In this document: one piece after another, positions 31,439 to 40,026 of the stretch | Layout of the letters: every line of letters starts with the position of its first letter | Numbering within the stretch: the first letter of the stretch is position 1 | Origin: Phaeovulum sp. | GTDB taxonomy: Bacteria > Pseudomonadota > Alphaproteobacteria > Rhodobacterales > Rhodobacteraceae | NCBI RefSeq assembly: GCF_030684035.1 | Contig: NZ_JAUXPI010000029.1 | Span: forward strand, 1 to 64,000 | DNA length: 64,000 bases | Direction of reading: 5' to 3' | Position numbers and translations under genes: made by a program | The notes under the pieces: model-generated | Databases searched by the model: none | What the model saw: only the letters and a program-made list of their open reading frames with translations | Told to the model about the DNA's origin: nothing

Positions 31439-32425
31439 ATGCTGCAAACACGTTCGGTGCTGCGTGACGGCGTTATCCACCCGCCCACCGGGCTTGAGAT
31501 CATCGTTGCCGATCACTGCAACATCACCTGCCGCCAATGCAATCATGGCTCGCCTGCAATCGGCAAATGGTATGTCTCGCCCGAAGATATCGGCCGCGAT
31601 CTGGCGATGCTTGCGCGGCATTACCAGCCAGCCTTCCTGAAATATATCGGTGGCGAGCCGTTGTTGCACCCCGACCTGCCCGGCATCCTCAGGGCGGGCC
31701 GCGCCTCGGGCATTGCCAGCCATCACATGCTCGTGACCAACGGCATGCTGCTTGACCGGATGCCCGCCGAGGCCTGGCCGCTGCTTGACGAGATCGAGGT
31801 ATCGCACTACCCCGCAGCCGGCCTCAGCGAAAGCGACCTGGCGCGCCACCGCGCCACGGCAAAGGCGCATGGCGTGCGCTTTACCCTCAACGCCCACGCC
31901 GAGTTCCGCCGCACCTTTACCCGGATCCGGAATGACGACGACGCGCTGGTAGAAAAAATCTTCAAGGCCTGCAAACCGGCAAATGTCTGGGGCTGCCACG
32001 GGATCTACAAGGGCGCGATCTACCGCTGCCCGCAATCGATCTATGCCCCGCGCCTTGCGGGAACCGAGGACTTCGACGGATTTGTGCTTGCCGAAAGCGC
32101 CGATTTCGCGGCGCGGCTGCTGGCGTTTCTGAATGCGCAGCAGCCGCTTGCCTCGTGCCGCTACTGCGTCGGCACCGTGGGCAAGAAAGAGCCGCACATC
32201 CTGCTTGGGCGCAAAGTCTGGTCGGCCGACCTCGACATTCCCGCAAGCGAGATGATCGATGCGCGGCTGCTGGCGGAAAGCCTGGAAAATTTCGTGCTCG
32301 TGGATGACTGCAAGACGCCGGAGCACCGGATGAAAAAAGCCGGGCGGTTGCAGCGATTTCTGGCAAGACTGCACTACCGGCCCAAACGCCTTCGCAAGGC
32401 AACCCACAGACGGCCGGGGCCATGA
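31439..32425 (+). CDS. Radical SAM protein of an HPr-kinase/PqqD-type cluster
   Basis: The 328-residue protein has the radical SAM cluster motif CNITCRQC (C27, C31, C34; CX3CX2C) followed by GGEPLLHPDL, which binds SAM. Further cysteines, in WGCHG, YRCPQS and CRYCVG (between about residues 180 and 240), could hold an auxiliary iron-sulfur cluster in the manner of SPASM or twitch domains. The start ATG follows CGGGAGAC. It is the first gene of a rightward group ending with a nucleotidyltransferase and lies 97 bases before the PqqD-like gene. The substrate, peptide or sugar, is unknown. Confidence 0.85.
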   Translation: MLQTRSVLRDGVIHPPTGLEIIVADHCNITCRQCNHGSPAIGKWYVSPEDIGRDLAMLARHYQPAFLKYIGGEPLLHPDLPGILRAGRASGIASHHMLVTNGMLLDRMPAEAWPLLDEIEVSHYPAAGLSESDLARHRATAKAHGVRFTLNAHAEFRRTFTRIRNDDDALVEKIFKACKPANVWGCHGIYKGAIYRCPQSIYAPRLAGTEDFDGFVLAESADFAARLLAFLNAQQPLASCRYCVGTVGKKEPHILLGRKVWSADLDIPASEMIDARLLAESLENFVLVDDCKTPEHRMKKAGRLQRFLARLHYRPKRLRKATHRRPGP

Positions 32426-32521
32426 GGTGGCGCGGTTCTTGCCCGGTCGCCGCTTGATTTTCAGGGTGCGCTCTGCCACTGAATGCAGCGGCAGCAATGC
32501 CCACTGCCCGCCCGAAAGCTG

Positions 32522-32953
32522 ATGAAGGTCCGCCACAAAGTGTTCAACCAATCCTACAAGGTCGCAGGGCCCGATATCGTCCACGAGGAATTCGACGGCG
32601 ATCTGGTGGTGCTCAATCTTGGAACCGGGCGATACTTCGGCTTCAACGCCGCCGCCGCGGCAATCTGGGGCGGGCTGATGGCCGGGGCGCGCCCTGCCCG
32701 CTTTTGCGGCCTTGGTCTGGCTGATGCAGAGATCGGCCGTTTTGTCGCGGAACTCGCCGATCTCGGGCTGATCCTGGCTGACCCCGAAGCGGCAGACGCG
32801 GCACTGCCCGAAGAAATACGCCAAGCGCTTGCCGCCGCCGTCTCGGCCCCTTCGGTGGAAAGCTATGATGACCTTTCCGATCTGATCGTTGCCGACCCGA
32901 TCCATGATGTCGATCAGGAAACCGGCTGGCCCCACGGGATCCGGCCGGCATGA
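32522..32953 (+). CDS. PqqD-like (RRE-fold) protein with acidic C-terminal tail
   Basis: Residues 1-90 match the PqqD-type winged-helix fold that binds leader peptides of ribosomal peptide natural products, with the signature LNLGTGRYFGFNAAAAAIW at residues 31-49. After an alanine-rich linker, residues 112-138 form an acidic aromatic tail including SYDDLSDLIV and DPIHDVDQETGWP, not part of the PqqD fold. In 'HPr-rel-A' systems a PqqD-like protein sits beside an HprK-like kinase, as here. The ATG at 32522 has only a weak ribosome site; an ATG at 32483 would add 13 residues. Confidence 0.8.
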   Translation: MKVRHKVFNQSYKVAGPDIVHEEFDGDLVVLNLGTGRYFGFNAAAAAIWGGLMAGARPARFCGLGLADAEIGRFVAELADLGLILADPEAADAALPEEIRQALAAAVSAPSVESYDDLSDLIVADPIHDVDQETGWPHGIRPA

Positions 32954-32993
32954 TGCGGGCGCGCAGACGCACCCCGAACCCGGGTGCCGCGCG

Positions 32994-34028
32994 GTGAATA
33001 CCGGCAACCTGATCGAATACCTCGACTGGCTTTTCGCCCATTTCGACGCCGCCTTCGCGCGGGCAAAGGCGCAGGTCTGCGTCACCCTCGGCGGCGCGCG
33101 CATCGATTGCCGGACTTCGATTGGCAGCTATGCCGAAACCCTGCGCATTGCCCTGGCCGATGGCGGCGCGCCGATCAGGGCCGATTGCCGCATTCTGGTC
33201 GCCTGCGCCGATACGCTCGGCCTGCCCGGATTGCCCGCCTGGGATGAACCATTCTTTCTTGAGCGCGCGGTTGAAGCGGCGCTTTCGGCTACGCGGTATC
33301 GGCTGCATCACATGGCCGAAAATGGCTTCTGGCAGTTCTACGACCGCGAAACCGGCCGCGGCCTCCAGTTGCAGCGCACCGCGCGCGACCTGCCGCCCTG
33401 GGATGGCGGCTCGCCGCTGCGCAATTTTCTGCACTGGCACATGCGCGGCGCTTCCCGCGCGCTGGTTCACGCCGGCAGCCTCGGGATTGGCGGGCGCGGC
33501 GTGTTGCTTTCCGGGCCGGGCGGATCGGGCAAATCCGGCACGGTTCTGGCGGGCATTCTGCACGGCCTCGAAACCGTGGGCGACGACTACGTTCTGGTCG
33601 ATGTGGCGCAGGCAACCCTTGCAAGGCCCTTGTTCAGAACCCTCAAGACCGACCCTGCGGGCTATGCGCGGCTTCAATTGCAGCACTGGCCCGCAGTCCG
33701 GCCCGGTCTGAACTGGCAAGGCAAGCACCAGTTCACCCTCGGCGACATTGGTGCAGCGCCGCAAACTGCGGGTCTGGTGATCGACGCAATTTGCCTGCCG
33801 CGCGTCGGCACCGACAGAACCACCCGGTTCGATCCGGTCAGCCCCAAGCAGGCGTTTCTGGCCATTGCGCCTTCAGGCGTTTCGCAGATACCGGGGGATC
33901 GCGATGTGTCGTTTGGGGTGTGTGCGGCTCTGGCGCGCCGCCTGCCCGCCTACCAGATGACGCTTGGCCCCGACCCGGGCGAAATCGCACAGGCCATGAC
34001 AGGCTTCATCGAGGATTTGCGCCCGTGA
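32994..34028 (+). CDS. HPr-kinase-like ATPase (HprK-related kinase A type)
   Basis: The 344-residue protein has a poorly conserved N-terminal half and a C-terminal P-loop domain of HPr-kinase type, with H159 in VHAGSLG, Walker A GPGGSGKS (residues 174-181) and an acidic GDDYVLVD segment after it. Classical HprK phosphorylates Ser46 of HPr; the related kinases found beside PqqD-like proteins have no proven substrate. The start is probably GTG at 32994; ATGs at 32904/32907 in the same frame would overlap the PqqD-like gene. Its stop overlaps the next gene by 4 bases (GTGA). Confidence 0.82.
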   Translation: MNTGNLIEYLDWLFAHFDAAFARAKAQVCVTLGGARIDCRTSIGSYAETLRIALADGGAPIRADCRILVACADTLGLPGLPAWDEPFFLERAVEAALSATRYRLHHMAENGFWQFYDRETGRGLQLQRTARDLPPWDGGSPLRNFLHWHMRGASRALVHAGSLGIGGRGVLLSGPGGSGKSGTVLAGILHGLETVGDDYVLVDVAQATLARPLFRTLKTDPAGYARLQLQHWPAVRPGLNWQGKHQFTLGDIGAAPQTAGLVIDAICLPRVGTDRTTRFDPVSPKQAFLAIAPSGVSQIPGDRDVSFGVCAALARRLPAYQMTLGPDPGEIAQAMTGFIEDLRP

Positions 34029-34777
34029 AAACCAGTGTCATCATTCCCACCTTCAACCGCGCCGCTACCCTGCCGCGCGCCATACATTCCTTGCTTCGCC
34101 AGCGCGACGCGGCAGAGCTGGATATTCTGGTCATCGACGATGGCTCGACCGACGAAACCCCGCTGCTGCTTGCCGATCTGATGCGCGAGCACGCCGAGAT
34201 CCGCATGCTACGGCAACCCAACACCGGGGTCGCGGGGGCGCGCAACGCGGGGCTTGCGCATCTGCTGCCTGAAACCGAATTCGTCACATTCCTTGATTCC
34301 GACGATATCTCGCCCCCCGGCCGCTTCGCAGCCGACCTGCCCCGCCTGCGCGCCGCCCCCGGCGTGGCGCTGAGTTACGGGCGGATGATGCTGGTGGACG
34401 CAATCGACCCCGAAACGCTGCTGCCCACCAGCACTGCGAAACGGGCCGATATTGTCGGCATCCACCTTTCCTGCGCGATCTTCCGGCGCGCGCTTGTCGA
34501 GCGGATCGGCAGCTTTGATCTGACGCTTCGGCAGGCGGAAGATACCGATTACCTGCTGCGCGTGTTTGAATCCGGTGCCGAATTCATCCAGACCGAAACG
34601 CTTTGCGTGTATTATCTGCGTCACCCGGAAAACATGACGCGCAATACCGAAGAGGCGATACGGTACTTTGCGCTCGCGGTGCTGAAATCCATCCGGCGGC
34701 GGCGCGCCGACCCGGGCATCGTGCTTCGCAAACCGGATTTTGCCCTGAAGTCGCTGGTCGAGATCGGATATTTCTGA
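34025..34777 (+). CDS. Family-2 glycosyltransferase (first of two)
   Basis: The 250-residue protein is a GT-A fold inverting glycosyltransferase. It has the nucleotide-sugar binding DDGS (residues 38-41), the metal-binding DSDD (residues 91-94) and an EDTDYLLRV segment near residue 172 that matches the catalytic ED motif. There is no membrane span, so it should act in the cytoplasm or at the membrane face. It begins with GTG overlapping the HprK-like stop by 4 bases, and its stop overlaps the next gene by 1 base, indicating tight translational coupling. Acceptor and donor sugars are unknown. Confidence 0.88.
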   Translation: MKTSVIIPTFNRAATLPRAIHSLLRQRDAAELDILVIDDGSTDETPLLLADLMREHAEIRMLRQPNTGVAGARNAGLAHLLPETEFVTFLDSDDISPPGRFAADLPRLRAAPGVALSYGRMMLVDAIDPETLLPTSTAKRADIVGIHLSCAIFRRALVERIGSFDLTLRQAEDTDYLLRVFESGAEFIQTETLCVYYLRHPENMTRNTEEAIRYFALAVLKSIRRRRADPGIVLRKPDFALKSLVEIGYF

Positions 34778-35460
34778 TGCAACCTTACGGTGTCGTGATC
34801 CCCGCCTACAATGCCGCCCGCACGCTTGCGGAAGCCCTCGAGTCCGTGCTTGGCCAAAGCGTGCCGCCAGCCGAGGTTGTGGTTGTCGATGACGGCTCAA
34901 GCGATAACACGGCCACGATAGCGGCCGGGTTCGCGCCACGGGTGCGGGTGCTGCGCCAGTCAAACACCGGCCCCGGTGCCGCCACCACCCGCGGCGTGCA
35001 GGAAATCACCTCGCCGATCCTTGCTTTTCTGGATGCCGACGATCTCTGGCTGCCGGGAAAGATGCAGGTGCAGCTTCAAGTGCTGCACGACAACCCCGAC
35101 CTTGCACTGGTCAGTTGCCGGATGCGGCAGTTTCGCCACGGCGTGCCCGACGATGGCACCGGCGAAGAACGCGGCGGGCTTTTGCGCCCCTGTGTGGTGT
35201 TGCGGCGTGCGGTTTTCGATGCGGTCGGGCCAGTGCTCGATCTGCCGGGAAACCGCGGCGACATGGTGGACTGGTTTGCACGGCTGCGTGCCGGCGGGCA
35301 CCGGACCATGGAGCTTGACGAGGTTCTGGCGCTGCGCCGCATTCTGCCGGGCAGCCTTTCGCATGGCCGTGCGGCCGGGCGCGACATCGGCTACCTGAAA
35401 GTGGCGCATCTGGCGCTGCTACGAAACCGCCGCGCCGCAACTGACGGGGAACAGGGTTGA
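34777..35460 (+). CDS. Family-2 glycosyltransferase (second of two)
   Basis: The 227-residue protein is a second GT-A glycosyltransferase, with DDGS (residues 38-41), the SNTGPGAA loop, DADD (residues 86-89) and an MVDWFARL segment near residue 166 in the place of the ED catalytic motif. It is shorter than its neighbour at the C-terminus. The start ATG sits in a TGATG overlap with the stop of the preceding glycosyltransferase. Two adjacent transferases suggest that at least two sugars are added to one product. Confidence 0.86.
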   Translation: MQPYGVVIPAYNAARTLAEALESVLGQSVPPAEVVVVDDGSSDNTATIAAGFAPRVRVLRQSNTGPGAATTRGVQEITSPILAFLDADDLWLPGKMQVQLQVLHDNPDLALVSCRMRQFRHGVPDDGTGEERGGLLRPCVVLRRAVFDAVGPVLDLPGNRGDMVDWFARLRAGGHRTMELDEVLALRRILPGSLSHGRAAGRDIGYLKVAHLALLRNRRAATDGEQG

Positions 35461-35462
35461 TC

Positions 35463-36947
35463 ATGGCGCAACCGCCCGCCATTTCGCGCAGGTTTCCAGC
35501 CATCGGCTGGGCATGGCCATCGGGCGCGCTTGATCTCTTGATCCGGGCGGCGGTTTGCCCTGACCCAATCGAAGGGCGGCAGGCATTTCTTGACTGGCTC
35601 GCCACCAACACCATCGATAGCGCCGGGTTCCGCGAGCACCGGCTGCTTGCCTCGATTTCCGAGCGCTATGGCAAAGACCTTTCGGCGCTCCCCGAGCACG
35701 CGCGCCTCGTCGGGTTGCAGCGGCATTTGTGGACCCGCTCACGCATGGCCCTTGCCGATGCGCTGCCGGTGCTCAAGGGGCTGGGGGAAGCGGGTGTTTC
35801 GGTCATGCTGATCAAGGGCGGGTCGCGGATCGCCGCCCATGCCGATGACCAGCGCGCCCGGGTTGCGCATGACCTCGACATTCTGGTGCCGCCCGCCGAT
35901 TTCGCCCGCGCAATCGACATATTGTCGGATCTCGGCTGGGGCGCATCCAGCGGCGAATCGCGGCTTTGCCTCAAGGCGCGCGCCGGGGCGGTTCGGGCGA
36001 TGAACTTTTACGGCGAGCGGTTTGGCGACATCGACCTGCACCAATGGGGCTTCGGCGCGGCAGCCCCGCTGCCGGATGCGGAGGCAGCACTTTGGCAAAA
36101 TGCCCGCAGCGCCTCCTTTTTCGGGGTGCCGGTGCAGATTCCCTCGCCGACCGACAGGCTGGCACTGGCAATCTGCCACAGCGGCCTTGATGCCCATGCG
36201 CACAGCGACTGGCTGGTTGATTGCGCGCAGCTGATTGTTGCTGGCGAAATCGACTGGGAAAGGCTTCTTTCCACGCTCGCCGCCGCCGATGCGCTGGTGC
36301 CCGCGCAGGTCGCGCTTTCCTACCTGCATGATGAGGTTGGTCTGGCGCTGCCGGACGCGTTCCTGTCGCGGCTGCTGGCGGAACCCGCGCCGGGCCCGAT
36401 GCAGCGGATATCGGACCTCTTGCAGGCCAAGCCACGGGCGGAATGGCGCGCGTGGTCACGCCTTGCGCGCGGAATTGCCAAGCAGTTGCGGCTCTTGCTC
36501 GGGCACAAGGCCAGGCCCGCGCCTCAGCCGCTGCAAGGTCGGATCCGGGCCGCGAAGGCCGCGTCGCCGAACTCGGCACTCGCCACGCATGTCCGCCTGC
36601 GCGATCTGCCCACCCAATCCGCCGGGGCCACCCGCTTTCACCTTGAGCTTGAGGTGCATATGCCGGGGCTGCCGCGGCGGGTCGAATTCGAGCTCAACAC
36701 CGAGACCCGCCACCTCGCGCGGCTGCGCGCGCGCAGCCTGCGGCGGCTAAGCGGCGCGGCGCGGATCAGCTTTGACGGCGAGGTTGACCTGCCCGAAGGC
36801 GACTATGGGCTTTGGCTTGAAGCGCGACCGGGCCGCCATGCGCGCGCCGCCACTACCCCTGACGATGCGGCGCGTTACGCCGCGTTACGGTTTCTGGTGG
36901 TGTCGTTCACCTGGCAACCGGTTGCACCTGCCGGGCAAGCCGAGTGA
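35463..36947 (+). CDS. NTP_transf_5-type nucleotidyltransferase family protein
   Basis: The 494-residue protein resembles the uncharacterised nucleotidyltransferase family (Pfam NTP_transf_5) found in capsule, exopolysaccharide and HPr-kinase/PqqD clusters. The motif LIKGGSRIAAH (about residues 116-126) and the acidic pair in AHDLDILVPP (about 136-145) correspond to the GG/GS and DxD of the fold; a second acidic site is FGDIDLHQW near 186. Residues 380-490 form an extra beta-rich region that I do not recognise. The ATG at 35463 is used; a TTG at 35457 overlaps the previous stop and is possible. It closes the cluster. Confidence 0.8.
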   Translation: MAQPPAISRRFPAIGWAWPSGALDLLIRAAVCPDPIEGRQAFLDWLATNTIDSAGFREHRLLASISERYGKDLSALPEHARLVGLQRHLWTRSRMALADALPVLKGLGEAGVSVMLIKGGSRIAAHADDQRARVAHDLDILVPPADFARAIDILSDLGWGASSGESRLCLKARAGAVRAMNFYGERFGDIDLHQWGFGAAAPLPDAEAALWQNARSASFFGVPVQIPSPTDRLALAICHSGLDAHAHSDWLVDCAQLIVAGEIDWERLLSTLAAADALVPAQVALSYLHDEVGLALPDAFLSRLLAEPAPGPMQRISDLLQAKPRAEWRAWSRLARGIAKQLRLLLGHKARPAPQPLQGRIRAAKAASPNSALATHVRLRDLPTQSAGATRFHLELEVHMPGLPRRVEFELNTETRHLARLRARSLRRLSGAARISFDGEVDLPEGDYGLWLEARPGRHARAATTPDDAARYAALRFLVVSFTWQPVAPAGQAE

Positions 36948-37035
36948 CCCATCAGCCCTTGACCCGGTGCGCCATTTCATGCGGTATCCGGCGGGCGCGC
37001 CAAGGCTGGCATGAGCGCATTGCAAGGGCAGGATG

Positions 37036-37200
37036 ATGGACTACGGAAAAACCGGGGCACCGCCAAAGCCCAAGAACACACCGCGCCACACCGAGCATAA
37101 CGCCAAGGGAACCGAAAAGAACCCCTTTGGCGAAAGCGCGCGGAAAACCGAATTGCTCACCCGGATGCAAGCCGCTGCGGCGGCTCGGAAGAAGGGCTGA
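37036..37200 (+). CDS. Small basic conserved protein of unknown function
   Basis: This 54-residue protein is hydrophilic and basic, starting MDYGKTGAPPKPKN, with the block PRHTEHNAKGTEKNPFG in the centre and a helical Ala/Lys-rich end. Proteins of this kind recur in alphaproteobacteria with no assigned role. A second ATG one codon upstream (37033) is possible; the AAGGG ribosome site fits the one chosen better. It is 88 bases after the nucleotidyltransferase and may not belong to that operon. Confidence 0.7.
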   Translation: MDYGKTGAPPKPKNTPRHTEHNAKGTEKNPFGESARKTELLTRMQAAAAARKKG

Positions 37201-37244
37201 TCGCGTCGGCAGGTGCCTGGCGGCCATTTCGCCGCAATCCGCGA

Positions 37245-38522
37245 TCAGTGCGCACTCGGCGCGGGCTTGCGGGCAGTCTCCGCCGCCGCCTTGCCCGAAA
37301 GCTCCTCCAACGCCCGTGACGCCCCCCGCAAGAGCGGCAGCAGCGTGGCTTGCAACGAATGATAGATGTCGGGTTTGCCGAAGAACTGCCGCTCGACCGG
37401 CGCTCCCGCCGCGTCGATCTCGGGAAACCAGCCGCCGCGCGCATGATCGATCAGGCGGGCATCGGCAAAGGTCCAGAGCCGCCGATACCAGGCCTCATCC
37501 GCCGCGCGCGGATCGAGCTTGAGCAGCGTCGCCATTGCCCCGATCGCCTCGGTCACCGGCCACCAGTAGCGGTCGGCAATGGCAACGCCGCCTTTAGTGT
37601 CAAGCGTATAGGCAAAGCCGCCATCCGGCAGCCAGGCATCGGCAAGCGCGCGGTCAACCAACTGCCGCGCAATTTCCACCGCGTCACCCGGCGGGCGGCC
37701 ACTCAGATCCCAGTGCTGCAGGATGAGACGGCCAAGCTCGAACGAATGGCCGGGTGTGGTGCCTGCGGGGCGAAACATCGGATTGCCGCTGTAGTCCGGA
37801 TCGACCTGCCAGCTTTCGGTGTAGTGCTCGGGCAGGCGCCAGCCATGCGCCGGGGCAATGCGGCGCAGGAAGAAATCGAGAATGCGGCCTGCGCGCGCCA
37901 GAAACACCGGGTTGCCGGTCGCCTCATAGGCAGCAAGCATTGCCTCGGCACCGTGCATGTTGGCATTCATGCCGCGATAGGTTGAAAAGGGCTGCCAGTC
38001 GCGGCGGAATTCATCGCGCAAAAGGCCGCGCGCTTCATCCCAGAAATGGCTGTCGATGACCCGCGAGACATCGGCAACAAGCCGATCCGCATCGGGGTGT
38101 CCTACCTGCGCGGCGCTTGCCGCCGCCAGCAACACGAAGACATGGCCATAGGCGAGCTTGCTGCCATCGGCCGCCGCCCCGTCCTGCACCGACCACGAAT
38201 AGCCGCCGTGCTCGCCGTCGCGGTGGGCGCGCCAGAGAAAGCCCATTCCCGCATCGATGATCGCGCTGGCCCCGGTATCACCAAAGGCCTGCCCGAGCGC
38301 ATAGGCATGCACCAGCCGGGTTGTGGTGTGCAGTTCCTGCGGACCGCCGCAGCGCGGTGTGCCATCATGGTTCAGCACATCAAAGCCGCCATCCGGGCGC
38401 AGGCTGGCCCGGAAGAAATCAAGCTGTCGCCACGCCTCGGTGTTCAGCCAGGCCCGGTGCAGTGGATCCGCCAGCCAACTGCCGCTGCTCGCTTCGGTTC
38501 CGATCGCGCTTCTGGGGCACAT
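37245..38522 (-). CDS. AGE-family sugar epimerase/isomerase
   Basis: The 425-residue protein is an (alpha/alpha)6-barrel enzyme of the N-acylglucosamine 2-epimerase family, which also includes mannose isomerases, YihS-type aldose-ketose isomerases and cellobiose epimerases. Family blocks seen are ELHTTTRLVHAYALG (about residue 62), GGYSWSV, NANMHGAEAMLAAYE, PGHSFELGRLIL and RYWWPVTEAIG, which supply the catalytic histidines. The exact substrate cannot be read from the sequence. It follows phoB by 84 bases in the same direction; a functional link to phosphate is not obvious, and the sugar transporter cluster lies 7 kb away. Confidence 0.85.
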   Translation of the reverse strand: MCPRSAIGTEASSGSWLADPLHRAWLNTEAWRQLDFFRASLRPDGGFDVLNHDGTPRCGGPQELHTTTRLVHAYALGQAFGDTGASAIIDAGMGFLWRAHRDGEHGGYSWSVQDGAAADGSKLAYGHVFVLLAAASAAQVGHPDADRLVADVSRVIDSHFWDEARGLLRDEFRRDWQPFSTYRGMNANMHGAEAMLAAYEATGNPVFLARAGRILDFFLRRIAPAHGWRLPEHYTESWQVDPDYSGNPMFRPAGTTPGHSFELGRLILQHWDLSGRPPGDAVEIARQLVDRALADAWLPDGGFAYTLDTKGGVAIADRYWWPVTEAIGAMATLLKLDPRAADEAWYRRLWTFADARLIDHARGGWFPEIDAAGAPVERQFFGKPDIYHSLQATLLPLLRGASRALEELSGKAAAETARKPAPSAH

Positions 38523-38606
38523 GAGCGTTTCCCTGCTATTACCTGCGCTCGATAGCAAATCCCGCCGCGGGCTGCCATTGGTCTTGCGTGGCGGCGCAGG
38601 TCGGCC

Positions 38607-39299
38607 CTAACCGAGCGCATAGCCTGCTCCGCGCACGGTGCGGATCGGGTCGGCACCGCCGCTGCGCCCAAGCACCTTGCGCAGGCGGCCGACATGCACA
38701 TCAACCGTGCGGGTATCAACGTAGATGTCGCGCCCCCAGACCCTGTCGAGCAACTGCTCGCGGCTCCAGACCCGGCCCGGACGTTCCAGAAAGGTGGCAA
38801 GCAGGCGGTATTCGGTGGGTGCCAGCGCCAGAAGCGTTTCGGCGCGGGTCACCCGATGGGTTTCCGGGTCAAGCCGGATGTCACCCCATTCCAGCGCCTG
38901 TCCGACCACCGCGGGGCGGGTGCGGCGCAGCAGCGCGCGAATCCGTGCCATCACCTCACCAAGCGAATAGGGTTTGCTCACATAGTCATCGGCCCCGGTC
39001 TCAAGGCCGCGAACCATGTCGGTTTCTTCCGAACGGGCCGAAAGCATCAGCACCGGCAGATCGCGGGTGGCGGCGCGCGCCTTGAGGCGACGGCAAACCT
39101 CAAGCCCCGAGACATGCGGCATCATCCAGTCGAGCACCACCAGATCGGGCGCGCGTTCGGCGACCATCGCCAGCGCCTCTTCGCCATTCGTGGCAGTTAC
39201 CACGTCGTAACCCTCGGCTTCGAGATTGTAGGCCAGAAGCTCGCGTTGCGCCGGCTCATCTTCGACCAGCAGCACCGTTGCCCGCGCCACCGCGGCCAT
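38607..39299 (-). CDS. phoB: Phosphate regulon response regulator PhoB
   Basis: PhoB activates the phosphate-starvation genes after phosphorylation by PhoR. The 230-residue protein has a receiver domain with phospho-acceptor D57 and lysine in SKPYSLGE, and an OmpR-type winged helix with DTRTVDVHVGRLRKVLG and RTVRGAGYALG at the end. Its ATG overlaps the phoU stop by 1 base. It is the last pho gene of the leftward pst operon, so it should be autoactivated through the Pho box before pstS. Confidence 0.96.
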   Translation of the reverse strand: MAAVARATVLLVEDEPAQRELLAYNLEAEGYDVVTATNGEEALAMVAERAPDLVVLDWMMPHVSGLEVCRRLKARAATRDLPVLMLSARSEETDMVRGLETGADDYVSKPYSLGEVMARIRALLRRTRPAVVGQALEWGDIRLDPETHRVTRAETLLALAPTEYRLLATFLERPGRVWSREQLLDRVWGRDIYVDTRTVDVHVGRLRKVLGRSGGADPIRTVRGAGYALG

Positions 39300-40015
39300 C
39301 AGAGCCCCCTGCCCGGTTGGCCAAGCGTGGCACCCTCGTCCTTGGGCCTTTCCTCACCCGGAAGCGCGCCGGAAACGAGGTAGATCACCTGTTCGGCAAT
39401 CGAGGTTGCATGGTCACCGACACGCTCGATGTTCTTGGCAATGAAATGCAGGTGCAGGCAGGGCGAAATCAACCGCGGGTCGGCCATCATATGGGTCACG
39501 AATTCCCGAAACAACGCGCCATACATCTGGTCCACTTCCTCGTCGCGGGCCCGCACCTCGCGCGCAAGCTCGGCGTCGCGGCGCGCATAGGCATCAAGCG
39601 CATCGCGCAAAAGCAGCCCCACCTGCCGCGCCATGCGCCGGATCGAGCCCGCCGCGCCTTCGACACGGGGCATTTCGGCCAGCACCAGCGACCGCCTGGC
39701 GAGGTTCTTGGCATAATCGCCGCAGCGCTCCAGCGCGCTCGCTATCTTCATCACCGTCAGGACGGTGCGCAGATCCCCCGCCGTTGGCGCGCGCAAGGCG
39801 ATCACCTTCGCGCATTCGGCATTGATCTCCTCTTCCAGCGCATCGAGTGCCGCGTCGCCTGCCCGCACCCGTTCTGCCAGTTCGCCATCGCGCGCCTCCA
39901 GCGCGGTTGCGGCGTCGTTCAGCGCGGCCTCTGCCAGCCCGCCCATCTTCATCACCAGCGCCTGGATGCGTTCCAGATCCCGGTCAAAGACGGCAGCGAT
40001 ATGTTCGTGGGTCAT
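39299..40015 (-). CDS. phoU: Phosphate signalling protein PhoU
   Basis: PhoU connects the Pst transporter to PhoR and keeps the regulon off in high phosphate. The 238-residue protein consists of two PhoU three-helix repeats (about residues 15-110 and 120-215), with the metal-binding ERCGDYAKN in the first and ERVGDHATS in the second. It lies 11 bases after pstB and overlaps phoB. Confidence 0.96.
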   Translation of the reverse strand: MTHEHIAAVFDRDLERIQALVMKMGGLAEAALNDAATALEARDGELAERVRAGDAALDALEEEINAECAKVIALRAPTAGDLRTVLTVMKIASALERCGDYAKNLARRSLVLAEMPRVEGAAGSIRRMARQVGLLLRDALDAYARRDAELAREVRARDEEVDQMYGALFREFVTHMMADPRLISPCLHLHFIAKNIERVGDHATSIAEQVIYLVSGALPGEERPKDEGATLGQPGRGL

Positions 40016-40026
40016 CTGGGCCTCCC

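Noticed and set aside
32950-32997. 15-codon frame as a possible precursor peptide gene
   Set aside because: Starts inside the end of the PqqD-like gene, has no ribosome site of its own and an Arg/Pro/Ala composition without leader or core features.
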